This document shows, in pieces, positions 16,822 to 25,232 of a DNA stretch of 64,000 nucleotides; position 1 is the first letter of the stretch, and the number at the start of each line of letters is the position of its first letter. Source of the stretch: Thermococcus celer Vu 13 = JCM 8558 (GTDB lineage Archaea > Methanobacteriota_B > Thermococci > Thermococcales > Thermococcaceae); NCBI RefSeq assembly GCF_002214365.1, contig NZ_CP014854.1, positions 1,426,001-1,490,000 of the forward strand. Reading direction: 5' to 3'. Made by a program: the position numbers and the translations under genes. The notes under the pieces are model-generated. The model was not told the DNA's origin. It searched no databases and saw only the letters and a program-made list of their open reading frames with translations.

Positions 16822-16895
16822 GGTATCACCGGGGGTATTACGTCGTAAGGATATATATGCGTATTCATCGCTTCGAGCGGTGTTGAAGCTAAAAC

Positions 16896-16904
16896 CTTTA
16901 TATG
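16896..16904 (+). promoter_or_regulatory. TATA box of the enolase gene
   Basis: CTTTATATG centred about 37 nt before the ATG at 16937, followed by the Shine-Dalgarno GAGGTGAT (16925-16932). This promoter position argues against longer enolase starts further upstream. Confidence 0.75.
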
Positions 16905-16936
16905 CCCCGGGGAGAATATCACCCGAGGTGATTGCG

Positions 16937-18229
16937 ATGGAGAACCCCTTTGAGATAACAGGAGTCGTTGCAAGGGAGATACTCGACAGCAGGGGGAACC
17001 CGACGGTCGAGGTTGAGGTTTACACGCCGGTAAGCATGGGAAGGGCCGCCGTTCCCAGCGGGGCCTCAACCGGAACGCACGAGGCCCTCGAGCTCCGCGA
17101 CGGTGGAAGGCGCTACCACGGGAAGGGCGTCAGAAGGGCCGTTGAGAACGTCAACAAGATAATAGCGCCGGAGATCGTTGGAATGGACGTCACCTGGCAG
17201 AGGGACATCGATACCCTCATGCTCGAACTCGACGGCACCGAGAACAAGAGCAACCTCGGGGCCAACGCCATCCTCGGCGTTTCCCTCGCGGTCGCCAAGG
17301 CCGCCGCGAACGCCCTCGGCCTTCCGCTCTACCAGTACATCGGGGGGACAAACGCCTACATTATGCCCGTTCCGATGAGCAACGTCATCAACGGTGGTGT
17401 CCACGCGGGCAACGAGCTCGACTTCCAGGAGTTTATGATAATGCCCGTCGGGGCCGACTCCTTCAGGGAGGGCATAAGGTGGGTCTCCGAGACCTACCAC
17501 GTCCTCAAGGGCGTCATAGCCGAGAAGTACGGGAAGGACGCCGTCAACGTCGGTGACGAGGGCGGTTTCGCCCCGCCGCTGAAGGAGCCCCACGAGCCGC
17601 TTGAGCTCCTCACACAGGCCATCGAGGAAGCCGGCTACAAGCCGGGCGACGAGATAGCCTTCGCCATGGACCCCGCCTCGAGCGAGTTCTTCCACCCCGA
17701 CATCGGCAAGTACGTCGTCAACGGCAGGGAGTACGACCGCGGAGAACTCCTCGAGCTTTACAAGGAGCTCGTCTCGAGCTACCCGGTGGTCTCGATAGAG
17801 GACCCCTTCCACGAGGAGGACTGGGAAGGCTTCGTCATGATAACGAAGGAACTGGGGAGCAAGATACAGATAGTCGGCGACGACATCTTCGTCACCAACC
17901 CGAAGAGGATAAGGAAGGCCATCGAGATGGGTGCCGCCAACGCGCTCCTCCTCAAGGTGAACCAGATCGGAACGCTGAGCGAGGCCATTGACGCCGCCTA
18001 CACCGCCTACAGGGCGGGCTACGGTGTGGTGGTCTCCCACAGGAGCGGAGAAACGGAGGATTCCACGATAGCCGACCTGGCGGTGGCCCTCAACGCCGGT
18101 CAGATAAAGACCGGTGCCCCCGCGAGGAGCGACAGGAACGCCAAGTACAACCAGCTCATCAGGATAGAGGAGGAGCTCGAGGGTATCGCCCGTTATCCGG
18201 GCAGGAAGTTCCGCAACCCCTTCCTCTGA
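16937..18229 (+). CDS. eno: Enolase (phosphopyruvate hydratase)
   Basis: A 430-residue glycolytic/gluconeogenic enzyme, EC 4.2.1.11, interconverting 2-phosphoglycerate and phosphoenolpyruvate. Motifs include the N-terminal [17 protein letters not shown]-like segment, [10 protein letters not shown], the Mg ligands in SIEDPF and GDDIFVTN, the catalytic lysine in LLKVNQIGT and the signature SHRSGETED. The open frame extends 183 nt further upstream, but the TATA box (16896-16904) and Shine-Dalgarno fix the start at 16937. Confidence 0.97.
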   Translation: MENPFEITGVVAREILDSRGNPTVEVEVYTPVSMGRAAVPSGASTGTHEALELRDGGRRYHGKGVRRAVENVNKIIAPEIVGMDVTWQRDIDTLMLELDGTENKSNLGANAILGVSLAVAKAAANALGLPLYQYIGGTNAYIMPVPMSNVINGGVHAGNELDFQEFMIMPVGADSFREGIRWVSETYHVLKGVIAEKYGKDAVNVGDEGGFAPPLKEPHEPLELLTQAIEEAGYKPGDEIAFAMDPASSEFFHPDIGKYVVNGREYDRGELLELYKELVSSYPVVSIEDPFHEEDWEGFVMITKELGSKIQIVGDDIFVTNPKRIRKAIEMGAANALLLKVNQIGTLSEAIDAAYTAYRAGYGVVVSHRSGETEDSTIADLAVALNAGQIKTGAPARSDRNAKYNQLIRIEEELEGIARYPGRKFRNPFL

Positions 18230-18266
18230 GCCCTTTTTTTCCTTTCCACGTTGCTGGCCGGGGAGG

Positions 18267-18368
18267 GTTTTTAACTTCGGCTTTGACAATTCTTAAGTTG
18301 AAGGCATCGAATTCCCTCGCAGCCGGAGGGGGCTCCGCCCTCTACAACCTCCCAAAAAGGTGACTGAA
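18267..18368 (+). promoter_or_regulatory. Promoter and structured leader of the radical SAM gene
   Basis: A TATA-like GTTTTTAAC (18267-18275) puts the RNA start near 18300, leaving a leader of about 70 nt, long for this genome. It contains a 7-bp hairpin, AGGGGGC-TCC-GCCCTCT (18327-18343), and ends in the Shine-Dalgarno AAAGGTGA. No riboswitch class is recognised. Confidence 0.4.
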
Positions 18369-19205
18369 ATGACAGACAGGAAAAAACTAAAGATCTACAT
18401 CCCCGGCGTCAAATTCCCCTCAATCTCGCTCACCGGGAACTACTGCGCCCTCAACTGCGCCCACTGCGGGCGGCACTACCTCGAGGGCATGAGGAAACCG
18501 ACGCGGAGGGAGCTCCTCGACTACTGTCTTGACCTCGAGAGGGAGGGCTACAACGGCTGCCTGCTGAGCGGCGGTATGGACGCCCGGTTGAAGGTTCCAC
18601 TGGATAAGTACGCGGACGAGATCAGGGAGATAAAGGAGAGGACCAACCTGAAGCTCAACGCCCACGTTGGTTTCATAGACGAGAAGGATCTGGAGTGGGT
18701 CAGGTACGTCGACGCGGTTTCCCTCGACTTCGTGGCGGACGATGATGTCATAAGGCGCGTTTACAGGATAAACAAGACCGTTGACGATTACCTCAAAGTC
18801 CTCGACCTCCTGACTGAAGCGGGGATTAGGGTTGCGCCGCACGTAACGATAGGCCTCGACTTCGGGAGGATCCACTGGGAGTACAGGGCGATAGATCTAC
18901 TCGTGAAGTACCCGATTGACGTCCTCGTCCTCGACGTCCTCATCCCGACGAAGGGGACGGAGATGGATAACGTTCCAAAGCCGGGCGTTGAGGAGAGCCT
19001 CGACGTCGTGAGGTACGCGAGGGATCGCTTCGACGGGGAAATAAGCGTGGGATGCATGCGGCCGCTGGGGAGATGGCGCCTCGACTTCGACAGGGGTGCC
19101 GTCTTGGCCGGCGTCGACAGGCTCACGAACCCGCCGAGGAAGGTCATCGAGTGGGCCAAAACCATCAGGGACGTTGAGGTAATCTACGAGTGCTGCGTGA
19201 TGTGA
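18369..19205 (+). CDS. Radical SAM protein
   Basis: A 278-residue radical SAM enzyme. The cluster motif is CALNCAHC (ISLTGNYCALNCAHCGRHY, near residue 25), followed by a GGMD motif (CLLSGGMDARLKVP) equivalent to the usual GGE. The rest fits a partial TIM barrel, with HVTIGLDFGRIHWEY on a late strand, and the C-terminus carries a CC pair (YECCVM). In Thermococcales two unusual radical SAM proteins (LipS1/LipS2) make lipoate, and this could be one of that type, but I cannot confirm it. ATG 18369 has GGTGA at 9 nt upstream. Confidence 0.72.
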   Translation: MTDRKKLKIYIPGVKFPSISLTGNYCALNCAHCGRHYLEGMRKPTRRELLDYCLDLEREGYNGCLLSGGMDARLKVPLDKYADEIREIKERTNLKLNAHVGFIDEKDLEWVRYVDAVSLDFVADDDVIRRVYRINKTVDDYLKVLDLLTEAGIRVAPHVTIGLDFGRIHWEYRAIDLLVKYPIDVLVLDVLIPTKGTEMDNVPKPGVEESLDVVRYARDRFDGEISVGCMRPLGRWRLDFDRGAVLAGVDRLTNPPRKVIEWAKTIRDVEVIYECCVM

Positions 19206-19232
19206 CTGCCGGGTATTTAAGACGAAAGACGG

Positions 19233-20113
19233 GTGCTACCGTTGAGGAGGGCGTTAACGGCTTTGATAACGCTGGTCATCATAGCCACCTGCATTGGGAT
19301 GGCCGTCCATAACACTCACAAGTCCACTCCCGTGGTTAACGAAGAAGGCCTGAGGCATTTCCTGGAATCGCAGTACGTTGCTGACGTTGGGCTCCTGAGG
19401 GCGGCCACTATCTCTTATCCCGACAACGGGCTGCCTACATCTCCAACGATAACCTCCTGGCCGCGAGGGCCCTGAAAACCCTGGGTTCAGAGGAGTTAGG
19501 CAACGGGGTACTGGCCAGGCTGAACGACGAATACGGCGGAGGCTGGAACGGCAAGGTGGACATCCTGCTTGGAAGGGATATACCTGACACTTTTTACTGC
19601 AGCTACAACAAGCCGCTTGGCAAGGTGGCCGGTTACAGGATAATCTACGAGGAATCGAACCGCTCGTGCGTTATCAAAAACTGGTACGACTACGCTGACC
19701 TTCTGGTTTACCGGGCGCTGGACGAGTTGTCCTCCGGTTCGCGAACTGGGGCCGAGGAGTCATTCCTTCGCTTGACGGGGATGTGGGACGGCTACGGCTT
19801 CAGGGACGCGCCCGCCGGAAGTAGCGGGAAGTACGCGGTCTACAAGTGTGCGCTGTTTATCTACCTCTATAGGGCGCTACAATACGCCGGCTCGGGGGTT
19901 GTTGATGATTACCGTCACATCTACGATGAATGCCTGGGGGTAATCGCCAGGGCCCAGGATCCCGTGCACGGGGGCGTTCACACGGACTACCGTGTATCAA
20001 ACGGTCATATAGTTATCGAGGGAGATATGAACACGGAAACGACGAGTATGGTCGCGCTGGCGCTGTACTCAGAGTATCCGGGGATCATCGGGGAGCGGGC
20101 CAGGAAAGAATAA
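19233..20113 (+). pseudogene. Hypothetical secreted/membrane-anchored protein, frameshifted
   Basis: Two open frames make one protein once a missing base is restored. The first (from GTG 19233) has an N-terminal hydrophobic helix (LTALITLVIIATCIGMAV) and runs to ...ISYPDN. At a GGG run (19428-19430) the frame must shift: with one more G it reads on as GAAYISNDNLLAARALKTLG and joins the second frame through to the stop at 20113, about 290 residues. The soluble part is helical (KYAVYKCALFIYLYRAL) with a few cysteines. Single-base loss or sequencing error cannot be separated here. No family recognised. Confidence 0.6.
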
Positions 20114-20199
20114 AACTTTGGGAACATATCACGTGGGGCTCACCTAACCTCGCATCATCATAAATCAGAAAGGAGAACGCCGATCATCGCCCGAAAAGG

Positions 20200-20652
20200 T
20201 TAGAGCTCCTCCTTGACCGTCACGAAGGACACCATAGTTACCGTCTGCCCGATGCCCTTTATCTCCCTCAGTTTATCAACGACTATCTTCCCGACCTCCT
20301 CGGAGCTCGGGGCGCGCACCTTTATTAGGAGGTCCCACTCACCCGCGATTATGTGGACCTCGTAGACTCCCTCAAGGGCCGCTATCCTCTCGGCCACTTC
20401 CCTCTGGCTCATACCTGAGTCCGGATCGTACCTGGCGAGTATGAAGGCCGTGGTGCCGAGGTCGAGCTTCTTGTAGTTTGGCTTGATGGTGAACTTCTCT
20501 ATTACACCCTCCTCAACGAGCTTCTTGATGCGGTAGTGGACTGTGGTCCTTGGAATCCCGAGCTTCTTGCTGAGGCTCGCTATGTTCTCCCTCGCGTTCT
20601 CCCTCAACTCCTTCAACAGCCTCAAATCGGTGCCATCGAGTGGTGCTACCAT
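20200..20652 (-). CDS. Lrp/AsnC-family transcriptional regulator
   Basis: About 150 residues: an N-terminal helix-turn-helix (NIASLSKKLGIPRTTVHYRIKKLVEEGVIEKF) followed by a RAM/AsnC ligand-binding domain (GTTAFILARYDPDSGMSQREVAERIAALEGVYEVHIIAGEWDLLIKVRA). Such regulators bind amino acids and palindromic DNA as octamers. I use ATG 20652 (MVAPLDGTD), preceded by GGGGGT; an ATG at 20688 would add 12 residues and coincide with the RNA start implied by a minus-strand TATA CTTAAATAA near 20710-20718. A candidate reader of the palindromes found upstream of amino-acid genes in this window. Confidence 0.88.
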   Translation of the reverse strand: MVAPLDGTDLRLLKELRENARENIASLSKKLGIPRTTVHYRIKKLVEEGVIEKFTIKPNYKKLDLGTTAFILARYDPDSGMSQREVAERIAALEGVYEVHIIAGEWDLLIKVRAPSSEEVGKIVVDKLREIKGIGQTVTMVSFVTVKEEL

Positions 20653-20706
20653 CGCGACCCCCTTCGTCATTCGTTCAAGTATTGCCATTAACTTTGAACT
20701 ACCGGC

Positions 20707-21261
20707 TTATTTAAGGTTTTCCTTTAGCCAATCAGCGAAGGCCTTTAAGGCATGCCCCCTGTGGGAGATCACGTTCTTCTCCTCCGTTGTCATTTCGGCA
20801 AAGGTTTTATCGAATCCATGGGGTTTGAAAATCGGGTCGAAGCCGAAGCCCGAGCTCCCCTTCGGTCCGTTGGTTATCTCCCCGTCGACCCGGCCGGTAA
20901 AGAGGTGGGCCTCGCCGTCCCAGTAGGCGACGACGCTTTCGAAGTGGGCTCTCCTGTTCTCAACTCCATCCATCAGCTTGAGGATTCCCCCTATCCCAAG
21001 GGTCCTGTAAACGTAGGCCGAGTAAACCCCAGGGAAGCCGCCGAGGGCGTCTATGAACAGCCCGGAGTCATCGAGGAAGAAGGGCCCATCGATCATGCTG
21101 GAGAGCCACTCTACTCCAAAAAGGGCGACCTCCTCGAGGGTATCCGCCTGGATCTCGGGGTACTCAAGATGGAGCTGATGAACATCAACGCCAAGCGGTT
21201 CGAAGTACTTCTTAGCTTCCTCCACCTTCCCGGGGTTGGAAGTAACGAACATCAGCCTCAT
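20707..21261 (-). CDS. rdgB: XTP/dITP pyrophosphatase (RdgB/HAM1)
   Basis: A 184-residue nucleotide-sanitising enzyme, EC 3.6.1.66, hydrolysing ITP, XTP and dITP to monophosphates. Family motifs are the N-terminal [33 protein letters not shown], the substrate-specificity segment [10 protein letters not shown] and the C-terminal [10 protein letters not shown]. Length matches the archaeal family. The gene is followed by the Lrp regulator on the same strand. Confidence 0.95.
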   Translation of the reverse strand: MRLMFVTSNPGKVEEAKKYFEPLGVDVHQLHLEYPEIQADTLEEVALFGVEWLSSMIDGPFFLDDSGLFIDALGGFPGVYSAYVYRTLGIGGILKLMDGVENRRAHFESVVAYWDGEAHLFTGRVDGEITNGPKGSSGFGFDPIFKPHGFDKTFAEMTTEEKNVISHRGHALKAFADWLKENLK

Positions 21262-21303
21262 GGAACCACCGAAACGGAGAGGGGGCGGAAAGATAAAAAG
21301 GTT

Positions 21304-21792
21304 TCAGTCTATTTTGTAACCTATCTTCTCGACGAGCTCCCTGCGCTCCCTCTTGAGCTCCTCGTCCTCTATCCTGTTGGCGGCTTTTCCATCGACGACG
21401 CCCAGAACGGCCCTGCCGAGCTCGGTCTCCGCCACGATGACCTGGAAGGGGTTCTCGCTGGCGCCGTAGACCATGGCGACGGCCGGGTGGTTCTTGACGG
21501 CGTTGAGCACGTTTATGGGGAATGCTTTCTTCATCAGTATCACGAAGACGTGACCGGCCCCGATCTTGAGGGCGTTCCTGGCGGCGAGCTTCTCGAGCTC
21601 CGGGTCGTTGCCGGTGAAGCGCGTCAGCTGGGGCTTGGCCTCGTTCATCCCTATTCCGAACTTTATGCCCGGAACCGTCGTGAGAAGGGTCTTTGCAAGG
21701 TCGTCGACGGTGAATATCGAGAAGTTCCCCTGGCCGATTATGACCTCTACCCCCTCCGGCTTTTCGATATCCACGACCTCTATTCTGACCAT
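21304..21792 (-). CDS. Adenosine-specific kinase family protein (DUF355)
   Basis: A 162-residue protein of the archaeal family once called DUF355, of which a Pyrobaculum member was characterised as an adenosine-specific kinase. Conserved segments are VIIGQGNFSIFTVDDLAKTLLTTVPGIKFGIGMNEAKPQLTRFTGNDPELEKLAARNA and HVFVILMKKAFPINVLNAVKNHPAVAMVYGASENPFQVIVAETELGRAVLGVVDG. The start is ATG 21792 (GTGGGAAC before it); the frame remains open further upstream but is there the divergent promoter. The kinase assignment is by family only. Confidence 0.8.
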   Translation of the reverse strand: MVRIEVVDIEKPEGVEVIIGQGNFSIFTVDDLAKTLLTTVPGIKFGIGMNEAKPQLTRFTGNDPELEKLAARNALKIGAGHVFVILMKKAFPINVLNAVKNHPAVAMVYGASENPFQVIVAETELGRAVLGVVDGKAANRIEDEELKRERRELVEKIGYKID

Positions 21793-21821
21793 GTTCCCAC
21801 CGGAAGAGTTTAATAGGTATT

Positions 21822-21832
21822 CGGGATATAAC
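21822..21832. promoter_or_regulatory. Shared divergent TATA element
   Basis: GGATATAACC on the plus strand reads GGTTATATCC on the minus strand, i.e. a near-symmetric TATA box placed about 34 nt from both the minus-strand DUF355 start (21792) and the plus-strand regulator start (21863). It could serve as the promoter for both directions. Confidence 0.5.
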
Positions 21833-21862
21833 CTTTTCGTGCGGGTAGAGCGGTGAGGTGGA

Positions 21863-22780
21863 ATGGGCGAGCCTGCAATAAATGAGCTTGAATTTCTCGC
21901 GGAGATCCTGAGGAAACATCCCACCGACAGCCTGAGGAAGATAGCCGAAGAGGAGGGTATGGACTACTACCGTCTTAAGAGGATGTACGATAGGTACTAC
22001 GGCAAGTACATCTCTGTTAATGCCATGTACAACATAAGGGTAATAGGTCTCAGAAGTTACCTGGCATTTCTGGGCGTTCCATCTGAGAGGATACTCGAAG
22101 TAGGGTATAGAATGACCCAGAATCCTTTTGTAGCATACGTCAATCCTGCGTTTGGGTTTAAGAACGGCCTGTCCGCGATAATCTACGTTCCGGATGACCA
22201 GAGGGACGATATAGATGAGATGTTATCCAGGTATTCAGACGATTATGAGTACCACGAGGTCAGGGCCTACCCATACAGCGGGGACGATAACTTCGGAGAG
22301 TGGACCCTTGCCTATGAGTACGCGGTTCTCATGGACATCCTGAAGGTGGATGCGAGGACACCAGTAACCAAAATTGCAGAGCGCCTCGGTAAAACCCGTC
22401 CCACGGTGAAGTTCATGATAAACCGGCTCAGGGAGATGGGGATCCTGATAAGCTTCGAGCCGACCGTGGATAACAACGTTCATGACCGAAGCGTCCTCGG
22501 GATAACGGAAACCCTTGACGAGTCCGTTCTGGAAAGGTTCAGGGAATACGAGATAACCGTCGGGGTGTTCCCCGGCAGGGGGTACGTTCTTGAGTGGTTC
22601 TTCTCCTCGAAGGAGGACCTGGGGACGAAGATACTGGAGTTCAGCAGCTACGTGGATCGAATACTGATCAGCTATTTTGACCCGACGTTTAAGGAACTCA
22701 ACGATAGAAACAGTATAAACGTGTACTCGAGGATCGTGAAAAAAGACGGGAGCGGCTACCGCTCCATACTGGAATTTTAG
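21863..22780 (+). CDS. Transcriptional regulator with two helix-turn-helix domains
   Basis: A 305-residue protein. An N-terminal HTH-like segment (ILRKHPTDSLRKIAEEEGMDYYRLKRMYDRYYG, 12-45) and a second winged HTH in the middle (TPVTKIAERLGKTRPTVKFMINRLREMGILISF, about 170-202) flank two alpha/beta segments. The arrangement recalls tandem Lrp-like or archaeal PadR/Ptr-type regulators specific to Thermococcales. It converges with the SPASM gene (4-nt overlap, 22777-22780). It has a promoter shared with the DUF355 gene. Targets are unknown. Confidence 0.65.
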   Translation: MGEPAINELEFLAEILRKHPTDSLRKIAEEEGMDYYRLKRMYDRYYGKYISVNAMYNIRVIGLRSYLAFLGVPSERILEVGYRMTQNPFVAYVNPAFGFKNGLSAIIYVPDDQRDDIDEMLSRYSDDYEYHEVRAYPYSGDDNFGEWTLAYEYAVLMDILKVDARTPVTKIAERLGKTRPTVKFMINRLREMGILISFEPTVDNNVHDRSVLGITETLDESVLERFREYEITVGVFPGRGYVLEWFFSSKEDLGTKILEFSSYVDRILISYFDPTFKELNDRNSINVYSRIVKKDGSGYRSILEF

Positions 22781-23709
22781 AGGAATATGGGACAGTACTC
22801 CAGGCCGTCTATCTCGCCCGTGGCTTGATACTCCAGTGCCCGGCAGTCGTGGCAAACGTACCTGAACGGACAGGTACTGCAGGCCCCTATTTTGTCCTTT
22901 GTCATCCTCCAGAAGTCCCTTAGTTTCCTCTTCCTGAGGGCCTTCTTTAGCCCGATCTCCTTCAAGTCCCCAACGACGTAGTTCCGGAGTAGCGGACAGG
23001 GAAGCGCGTAGCCGTCCGCCGTTACGGCCACCGTGCCGGCGAGGCAGTCGTGGTACTTCTCGACGCTCGGGTTCAGTATCCTCCTGACTTCTATGACGTT
23101 GAAGTCCAGCTTTCTGGCGGAGCCGGGGAAGAGGAGGTCGACGTAGACTTCCCCCGGAAAGGTGGTCTTGAGGCCCGTAAGTTCGTCCAGCTTCGAACTC
23201 CGCACCATCACGAGCGCTCCGTACAGCCAATCCCACACCTCAAGCCGCTGGAAACCCTCCCTGCTGTACTCCAGCTCCGCTATGAAACGGACGCCCTCGA
23301 TGGGGTCGGCTGATTCGACGTCCTCGAGTTTGACGACGGCGTAGACCTCGGGAACGCCTATCTCGGAGGCGTAAGCGGCAACGCTCGTCAGGTATTCAAC
23401 CCGGTCGTAGTTGGTGAGCCATAGCTCCTTTCCGCCCAGCTCCTTGAACTCTCGAATGAGCTCCCTCACCCGTTCGGGGCTGAGGGGTTCCCTTCGTAAG
23501 ACGAAGGAGTTGTTTCCTATGCATCCCATGGAACGGGGTATTCCGCTTACCTCTGAGAACCTGCCCCTTCCCGCGCCAAGCTGGAGGATCATGCGCTCAA
23601 GCTTGCCGCTGTGGGGGGTGTTGCTCCACGGTGGTTTTCCTATGGAAACCACGTTAGGGGTTGCTCTCGTATCAGCGGTAGTGGGCGCCTCGTAAGCCAC
23701 CCTCTCCAT
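22777..23709 (-). CDS. SPASM-domain protein with degenerate radical SAM domain
   Basis: A 310-residue protein. The C-terminal 90 residues are a typical SPASM module that binds auxiliary Fe-S clusters: CLAGTVAVTADGYALPC, then ACSTCPFRYVCHDCRALE and a final YCPIF. The N-terminal part resembles a radical SAM barrel (GGKELWLTNYDRVEYLTSVAAYASEIGVPEVYAVV) but has no CxxxCxxC; only a lone cysteine (MGCIGNN) lies near the expected place. It would thus be a pseudo-rSAM/SPASM protein, perhaps a partner of a true radical SAM enzyme. A strong TATA (AGTATATATACC on the minus strand, 23739-23751) fits a short leader before ATG 23709. Confidence 0.7.
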   Translation of the reverse strand: MERVAYEAPTTADTRATPNVVSIGKPPWSNTPHSGKLERMILQLGAGRGRFSEVSGIPRSMGCIGNNSFVLRREPLSPERVRELIREFKELGGKELWLTNYDRVEYLTSVAAYASEIGVPEVYAVVKLEDVESADPIEGVRFIAELEYSREGFQRLEVWDWLYGALVMVRSSKLDELTGLKTTFPGEVYVDLLFPGSARKLDFNVIEVRRILNPSVEKYHDCLAGTVAVTADGYALPCPLLRNYVVGDLKEIGLKKALRKRKLRDFWRMTKDKIGACSTCPFRYVCHDCRALEYQATGEIDGLEYCPIFL

Positions 23710-23806
23710 TGGCCCGTCACCGTAAAAGAGAGCGGCAGCATGGTATATATACTTTTTCTATTCGGATTTTGCATACTATTGGAAGTAGTTTGCAAAAAAT
23801 GGAAAA

Positions 23807-24235
23807 TCATCCCTCCGGAACGATCCTGTCCCCCTCTATCCAGAACGTCCCTTCGTCGGTTACCTCCTTCTTCCAGACGGGAACACGACGCTTGACCTCG
23901 TCTATTGCCCAGGAGCAGGCCTCAAACGCCTCCTTTCTGTGCCTCCCGCTCGCTATTATCAGTATCGTATCCTGACCTACCTCGAGCTCCCCGTAGCGGT
24001 GCCATATAAGCATGTCGAGGATGGGGAACTTCTGGAGGGCCTCCCTTCTGATCCTTTCCATCTCCTTGACGGCCATCTCCGGGTAGGCCTCGTATATGAG
24101 CTTTTTGACCCTCCTGCCATGGTTCTCGTTCCTGACCTTGCCGAGGAAGAAGACGTATCCCCCCGCCTCCGGAACCAGCAGGTAACTCAAAGCCTCGTTG
24201 AGGTCGAAGGGCTCCTCCGTTATCCTGACCTTCAT
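23807..24235 (-). CDS. moaE: Molybdopterin synthase catalytic subunit MoaE
   Basis: A 142-residue MoaE, EC 2.8.1.12. It converts precursor Z (cPMP) to molybdopterin using sulfur from the MoaD thiocarboxylate. Conserved parts are GGYVFFLGKVRNENHGRRVKKLIYEAYPEMA, the RYGELEVGQDTILIIASGRHRKEAFEACSWAIDEVKRRVPVWKKE region with the catalytic lysines, and a C-terminal W. In Thermococcales the product carries tungsten for aldehyde ferredoxin oxidoreductases. I use ATG 24235 (GGGGATCGAG before it); ATG 24247 is an option. Confidence 0.92.
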   Translation of the reverse strand: MKVRITEEPFDLNEALSYLLVPEAGGYVFFLGKVRNENHGRRVKKLIYEAYPEMAVKEMERIRREALQKFPILDMLIWHRYGELEVGQDTILIIASGRHRKEAFEACSWAIDEVKRRVPVWKKEVTDEGTFWIEGDRIVPEG

Positions 24236-24332
24236 CTCGATCCCCATGGGGAGTACGATCAACCAAATTAAAAGTTGCCGGGTTAACGAAAAGGCTTAAG
24301 TGGTGTCAACGAAGGGACACCTGGTGAAGGGC

Positions 24333-25232
24333 ATGAAGAAGTACGTCCTGATCCTCCTGCTGGTTGTGTTCATCGGATTAACGGCGGGCTGTCTCGGGGG
24401 CGGCGGCAACACCGCAACGTCGAGCCCCGCGGCGCATCCAGGCACAGGGACACCCTCAAACCAGAAAACCACGAGTTCGACGATCAGCACCCCGAGCACA
24501 CCGACCACCACAACGAGCCCCCAGATGACCACCCAATCTCCAACCGAGACCTCCAGGGAATTCAGCCGGGCCGAGCTCCTCGAGCGGGTCTTGACCATAA
24601 ACCAGTACACCTACGTGGCCAACGCCACGGTGTCAATGCTGGTGGTAACGCATGAAAACGTATCCTGGACTGATAACGTCACACTGGGGATGAGTGAAAG
24701 GGGTTACCTGGACTTCGGCTCGTGGAGCGCACTGATAAACACGACGACCGTCAGCGTTCCGGACGGGGTATCATTCAACACATCGAGGGTGCTGGTCAGC
24801 AACGTCACCTACATCCAGACCCCAACGGGATGGGTGAAGAGCGACGATTCAAGCACCGCGGATTTCATCTGGCGTTACAACATCGTGAGCCTCGCAAGGA
24901 AGTACCTGGGAATGGCCCCCGACCACAGGGAGAGTGGAGAGGGGCTCGTGCTCGAATACCACCTCAGCGACTACGATGTAAGGGAGCTGGCGTCCATCTA
25001 CTTCGTCTCAACGCCAAATACGACGATAACCGTGAAGGGAGGTGTCCTTAAGCTCTACTTCGAGAACGGGGAGCTTGTGGGTGGCATGATAAACTTCTCG
25101 GTTATCACCAGAACCTCAATAGAGGATCCCACGATGGGAAAGATCACGATAACCCAGGACGGGTCATGGAGCGAAACCGTGAGGATAACGTCGGTAAACG
25201 AAAAGATGGAAGTAAAGGCTCCCTCTACCTGA
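24333..25232 (+). CDS. Secreted lipoprotein with Thr/Ser-rich linker
   Basis: A 299-residue exported protein. The signal peptide ends in a lipobox-like LTAGC (MKKYVLILLLVVFIGLTAGCLGGGG), so the mature N-terminus is probably a lipid-anchored cysteine. A Pro/Thr/Ser linker of about 55 residues follows, then a beta-rich domain with many N-glycosylation sequons. It resembles LolA/LppX-like outer-layer lipoprotein domains in general form (repeated strands, TYIQTPTGWVKSDD), but I cannot name a family. ATG 24333 has a GGTGA upstream. It overlaps the convergent E1-like gene by 8 nt. Confidence 0.72.
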   Translation: MKKYVLILLLVVFIGLTAGCLGGGGNTATSSPAAHPGTGTPSNQKTTSSTISTPSTPTTTTSPQMTTQSPTETSREFSRAELLERVLTINQYTYVANATVSMLVVTHENVSWTDNVTLGMSERGYLDFGSWSALINTTTVSVPDGVSFNTSRVLVSNVTYIQTPTGWVKSDDSSTADFIWRYNIVSLARKYLGMAPDHRESGEGLVLEYHLSDYDVRELASIYFVSTPNTTITVKGGVLKLYFENGELVGGMINFSVITRTSIEDPTMGKITITQDGSWSETVRITSVNEKMEVKAPST

